From assembly GCA_934693135.1 (NCBI GenBank), contig CAKUVA010000045.1, positions 1-7,922 of the forward strand: DNA of 7,922 nucleotides, read 5' to 3'. Below are positions 5,895 through 7,922 of this stretch, piece after piece (the stretch's first letter is position 1; each line of letters starts with the position of its first letter). A model generated the notes under the pieces. The model did not search any database and had not been told where the DNA came from. It saw only the letters and a program-made list of their open reading frames with translations. Both the position numbers and the translations under genes were made by a program. This DNA is from an uncultured Bacteroidales bacterium. Lineage in GTDB: Bacteria; Bacteroidota; Bacteroidia; Bacteroidales; UBA932.

Positions 5895-6734
5895 TTATTC
5901 TGCTTTAACTTCTTCAGCCTGAGCTGCCTTTGGAGCCTCTACAGCCTCCTCAGCCTCGCCTTCAGCTTTTGCTCCCTTACGAGGACGAAGCTTCTTTACA
6001 GCTGGTTTCTCTGCAGCCTCTGAAGCAGCCTCTTTCTCCTTTTCGAGCTTCCTTTCGTCCAATCCCTCCTGAATGGCAACACAAAGTGCATTGGTAATAT
6101 ACTCAATTGACTTTGTGGCATCATCATTAGCCGGAATCACATAATCAATCGGGGTAGGATCGCAACATGTATCAACCATAGCGATTACCGGAATATTCAG
6201 ACGGTTTGCCTCTTTTACGGCATTTGCCTCTTTCTGTATGTCAACTACGAAAAGTGCTGATGGGAGACGGCTCATATCCTTGATAGAACCAAGGTTCTTC
6301 TCAAGTTTTGCCCTCTGACGATCAATCTGAAGACGCTCACGCTTTGCGAGCTTGTCATAGGTACCATCTTCTTTCATTTTGTCGATGGTATTCATCTTCT
6401 TGATAGCCTTACGGATGGTAGGGAAGTTTGTAAGCATTCCACCTGGCCATCTTTCAGTAACATAAGGCATATTGACAGAAGCAGCTTTCTCTGCGATGGT
6501 TTCTTTAGCCTGCTTCTTGGTGGCAACGAAGAGAATCTTGCGGCCTGAGCGTGCAAGCTCTTTCATTACCTCTGCAGCCTCGTCTATCTTGACGATACTC
6601 TTGTGCAGGTCGATGATGTGAATCCCGTTTCTCTCAATGAAGATGTACGGAGCCATCTTAGGATTCCACTTCCTCGCAAGATGTCCAAAATGTGCACCTG
6701 CTTCGAGTAATTCTTGGAAATTTGTTCTTGGCAT
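5895..6734 (-). CDS. rpsB: 30S ribosomal protein S2
   Basis: A 279-residue S2 protein, a late-binding part of the 30S subunit that helps hold S1 and the platform region. Signatures are GAHFGH (13-18) followed by RKWNPKMAPYIF, RNGIHIIDLHK (35-45), ERWPGGMLTNF (94-104), DTCCDPTPIDYVIPANDDA (188-206). Residues from about 229 form a low-complexity tail of Ala, Glu and Lys with a basic patch KKLRPRKGAK (247-256); E. coli S2 is 241 residues, so this is an extension of the kind common in Bacteroidota. The start follows an A-rich stretch with no Shine-Dalgarno. It is preceded by a 221-base structured region and followed by tsf, so it is probably the point at which the operon's lower half is controlled. 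Confidence 0.98.
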   Translation of the reverse strand: MPRTNFQELLEAGAHFGHLARKWNPKMAPYIFIERNGIHIIDLHKSIVKIDEAAEVMKELARSGRKILFVATKKQAKETIAEKAASVNMPYVTERWPGGMLTNFPTIRKAIKKMNTIDKMKEDGTYDKLAKRERLQIDRQRAKLEKNLGSIKDMSRLPSALFVVDIQKEANAVKEANRLNIPVIAMVDTCCDPTPIDYVIPANDDATKSIEYITNALCVAIQEGLDERKLEKEKEAASEAAEKPAVKKLRPRKGAKAEGEAEEAVEAPKAAQAEEVKAE

Positions 6735-6955
6735 TTTTTAAGTGATGTTTCTTTTGTTACACTTTCCCTTCAGACTGTAGCCGTAGTCTGTCGGGCTCTT
6801 TTCATCAATCCTTAAGCAGCGGCCAACAATGACCGGTCTTCCGGATTTTCCGCAGTTTCGGCAATCTTCAAGCAGCTTGTGTGGAATTCACACCCCACTC
6901 GAGGTCCGAAGATTTCATAACCGAACTGTGCATGTAAATCAATGTTACGGTAAGA
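6735..6955 (-). promoter_or_regulatory. Structured intercistronic region upstream of rpsB, candidate r-protein leader
   Basis: This 221-base gap between rpsI and rpsB has no convincing reading frame and no -33/-7 promoter on the minus strand, but it is rich in pairing. CCGAACTG (6921-6928) pairs with CAGTTTCGG (6853-6861) with one bulge; inside it GAAGATT (6908-6914) pairs with AATCTTC (6863-6869), and inside that GTGTG (6879-6883) pairs with CACAC (6889-6893). Nearer rpsB, CAGACT (6771-6776) pairs with AGTCTG (6785-6790), with no T run after it. A 15-base sequence repeats with two mismatches at 6806-6820 and 6862-6876. Control by S2 or another operon protein is inferred from position. Confidence 0.55.
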
Positions 6956-7348
6956 TTAACGCTTACTGAACTGGAAGCGGCGACGTGCACCAGGCTGACC
7001 AGGCTTCTTTCTCTCGACCTCTCTTGAGTCACGAGTGAGGAATCCTTCAGCTTTCAGAGCAGAGCGGTAAGCCTCTTTATCCACTTCGCAAAGTGCGCGA
7101 GAAATACCAAGTCTAATAGCTTCTGCCTGACCTTTGATTCCACCTCCTACGAGATTAGCCTTAACGTCAAACTGACCTGTCGTACCGGTAGCTTCGAAAG
7201 GCTGGCATACAATGTACTGGAGAGTCTCATCAGGGAAATACTCCTTGAGATCTCTACCATTAATAGTAACATTGCCTGAACCGGCAGCGACATAAACACG
7301 AGCCACAGCTGATTTACGTCTTCCAAGGGCGTTTACTGTTTTTTCCAT
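6956..7348 (-). CDS. rpsI: 30S ribosomal protein S9
   Basis: A 130-residue S9 protein whose C-terminal tail reaches the ribosomal P site and touches tRNA. The N-terminal strand [15 protein letters not shown] (6-20), [18 protein letters not shown] (65-82) and the basic end [18 protein letters not shown] (107-124) finishing in Ser-Lys-Arg are all present; the terminal Lys-Arg is the P-site contact. Length is that of the family. It starts 9 bases after the rplM stop, the conserved L13-S9 pairing, and is followed by the structured gap before rpsB. Confidence 0.98.
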   Translation of the reverse strand: MEKTVNALGRRKSAVARVYVAAGSGNVTINGRDLKEYFPDETLQYIVCQPFEATGTTGQFDVKANLVGGGIKGQAEAIRLGISRALCEVDKEAYRSALKAEGFLTRDSREVERKKPGQPGARRRFQFSKR

Positions 7349-7357
7349 TTGCTCTGT

Positions 7358-7810
7358 TTAAATTTCGTTCAACTTAATTTCTTTTGGTTGCTGTGCCTGA
7401 TGAGGATGCTCAGGACCTGCATAGATGAACAGGTTGTTGATGAGCTTATCACCAAGACGGGTCTTAGGAAGCATGCCTTTTACAGCTTTCCTGACCAATT
7501 CAGCAGGTCTTCTCTGAAGAATCTCCTTTGGCGTAGTAAAACGCTGTCCACCAGGATAACCGGTGTAACGAGTGTAAACCTTGTTGGTCATCTTCTTGCC
7601 TTTGAGAGCCACCTTCTCGCAGTTGACTACGATAACATTGTCACCGCAATCCACATTAGGGGTGAAGCCAGGCTTTGTCTTGCCACGAAGGACAAGAGCA
7701 ACGCGGGCTGCAAGACGGCCAAGTGCCAGATCGGTAGCATCAATGACGACCCACTCTTTCTTTACAGTTGCCTTGTTAAGGTAAACTGATTTGTAACTCT
7801 GTGTGTCCAC
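7358..7810 (-). CDS. rplM: 50S ribosomal protein L13
   Basis: A 150-residue L13 protein, an early assembly protein of the 50S subunit. Signatures are WVVIDATDLALGRLAARVA (20-38), NVDCGDNVIVVN (52-63), YTGYPGGQ (82-89), KGMLPKTRLG (111-120) and YAGPEHPHQAQQP (130-142). The start codon is GTG at 7808-7810: reading the frame upstream reaches an in-frame TAA at about 7838-7840 without any ATG, and the resulting N-terminus MDTQSYK fits the form known from Bacteroides L13 (MDTLSYK). It is first in the operon, 60 bases downstream of a consensus promoter. Confidence 0.96.
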   Translation of the reverse strand: MDTQSYKSVYLNKATVKKEWVVIDATDLALGRLAARVALVLRGKTKPGFTPNVDCGDNVIVVNCEKVALKGKKMTNKVYTRYTGYPGGQRFTTPKEILQRRPAELVRKAVKGMLPKTRLGDKLINNLFIYAGPEHPHQAQQPKEIKLNEI

Positions 7811-7849
7811 TGTCTTGATCTTTAATTGGTTAATAATAAAATTTGCGAT

Positions 7850-7866
7850 CCCTACACATTATAGGG
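7850..7866 (-). promoter_or_regulatory. Short 5'-leader hairpin before rplM
   Basis: CCCTA (7850-7854) and TAGGG (7862-7866) form a five-base stem with a seven-base loop, right at the predicted 5' end of the rplM transcript. The remaining leader to the GTG (7811-7849) is A/T-rich. It might stabilise the mRNA or serve in control of the operon; a five-base stem is weak evidence. Confidence 0.4.
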
Positions 7867-7870
7867 GCGA

Positions 7871-7901
7871 CAAAGGTAGCAATAATTTTTCAAACCACAA
7901 A
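7871..7901 (-). promoter_or_regulatory. Promoter of the rplM-rpsI-rpsB-tsf operon
   Basis: On the minus strand TTTG (7898-7901) is followed after 19 bases by TACCTTTG (7871-7878), a full match to the Bacteroidota pattern. Expected transcription start is near 7867, giving a leader of about 57 bases. No other consensus promoter is seen before rpsI, rpsB or tsf, so this probably drives all four genes. Confidence 0.8.
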
Positions 7902-7922
7902 ATTCTTCAGAAACTTCAATCT

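Noticed and set aside
6771..6790. Hairpin CAGACT/AGTCTG before rpsB as an intrinsic terminator
   Set aside because: The stem is six bases with an eight-base loop and the minus-strand sequence after it (GAAGGGAAAG) has no T run, so it would not terminate transcription unaided.
7349..7789. A long rightward open frame antisense to rplM
   Set aside because: It mirrors the rplM reading frame, resembles no family I know, and has no promoter of its own.
1..7922. Mobile element, CRISPR array, tRNA or novel multi-gene system
   Set aside because: No transposase, integrase, terminal inverted repeats, spaced direct-repeat array or tRNA fold is visible; all gene-sized reading frames with family-like sequence fall into known housekeeping or transport families.

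Overview
The window looks like a piece of a Bacteroidales (Bacteroidota) chromosome. Three things point there: the gene order rplM-rpsI-rpsB-tsf, a two-component tatA-tatC locus with no tatB, and several upstream regions carrying the Bacteroidota -33/-7 promoter pattern (TTTG, about 19-22 bases, TAnnTTTG) instead of E. coli-type -35/-10 boxes. Shine-Dalgarno sequences are weak or absent. I cannot resolve family or genus from the sequence alone.

Layout, left to right. Bases 1-128 hold no gene. They carry a leftward promoter of near-perfect consensus followed by a boxA-like leader, most likely the start of an rRNA operon lying outside the window (inference). Rightward genes at 289-849 and 853-1464 encode two short CHR-domain proteins, a split chromate-type transporter. 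Their last stop codon lies one base from the stop of a convergent, leftward polysaccharide flippase gene (1466-2977). That gene is divergent from a rightward gene for a lipoprotein cyclophilin (3035-3778), and both appear to start from interleaved promoters at about 2970-3003. The 167-base gap 3779-3945 holds two hairpins, the second looking like an intrinsic terminator.

From 3946 to the right edge every gene is leftward. Read in the direction of transcription: a consensus promoter at 7871-7901, a short leader, rplM (L13, GTG start), rpsI (S9), a 221-base structured intercistronic region, rpsB (S2), tsf (EF-Ts) and a strong intrinsic terminator at 4991-5022. A new promoter at 4940-4971 then drives tatA and tatC, which overlap by 32 bases.

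Functionally this is mostly housekeeping: translation (L13, S9, S2, EF-Ts), twin-arginine export, a cell-envelope folding enzyme, a glycan-lipid flippase and an ion transporter of uncertain substrate. I see no mobile element, CRISPR array, defence system or biosynthetic cluster. The least explained parts are non-coding: the rpsI-rpsB leader-like region, the two-hairpin region after the cyclophilin gene, and the presumed rRNA leader at the left edge.
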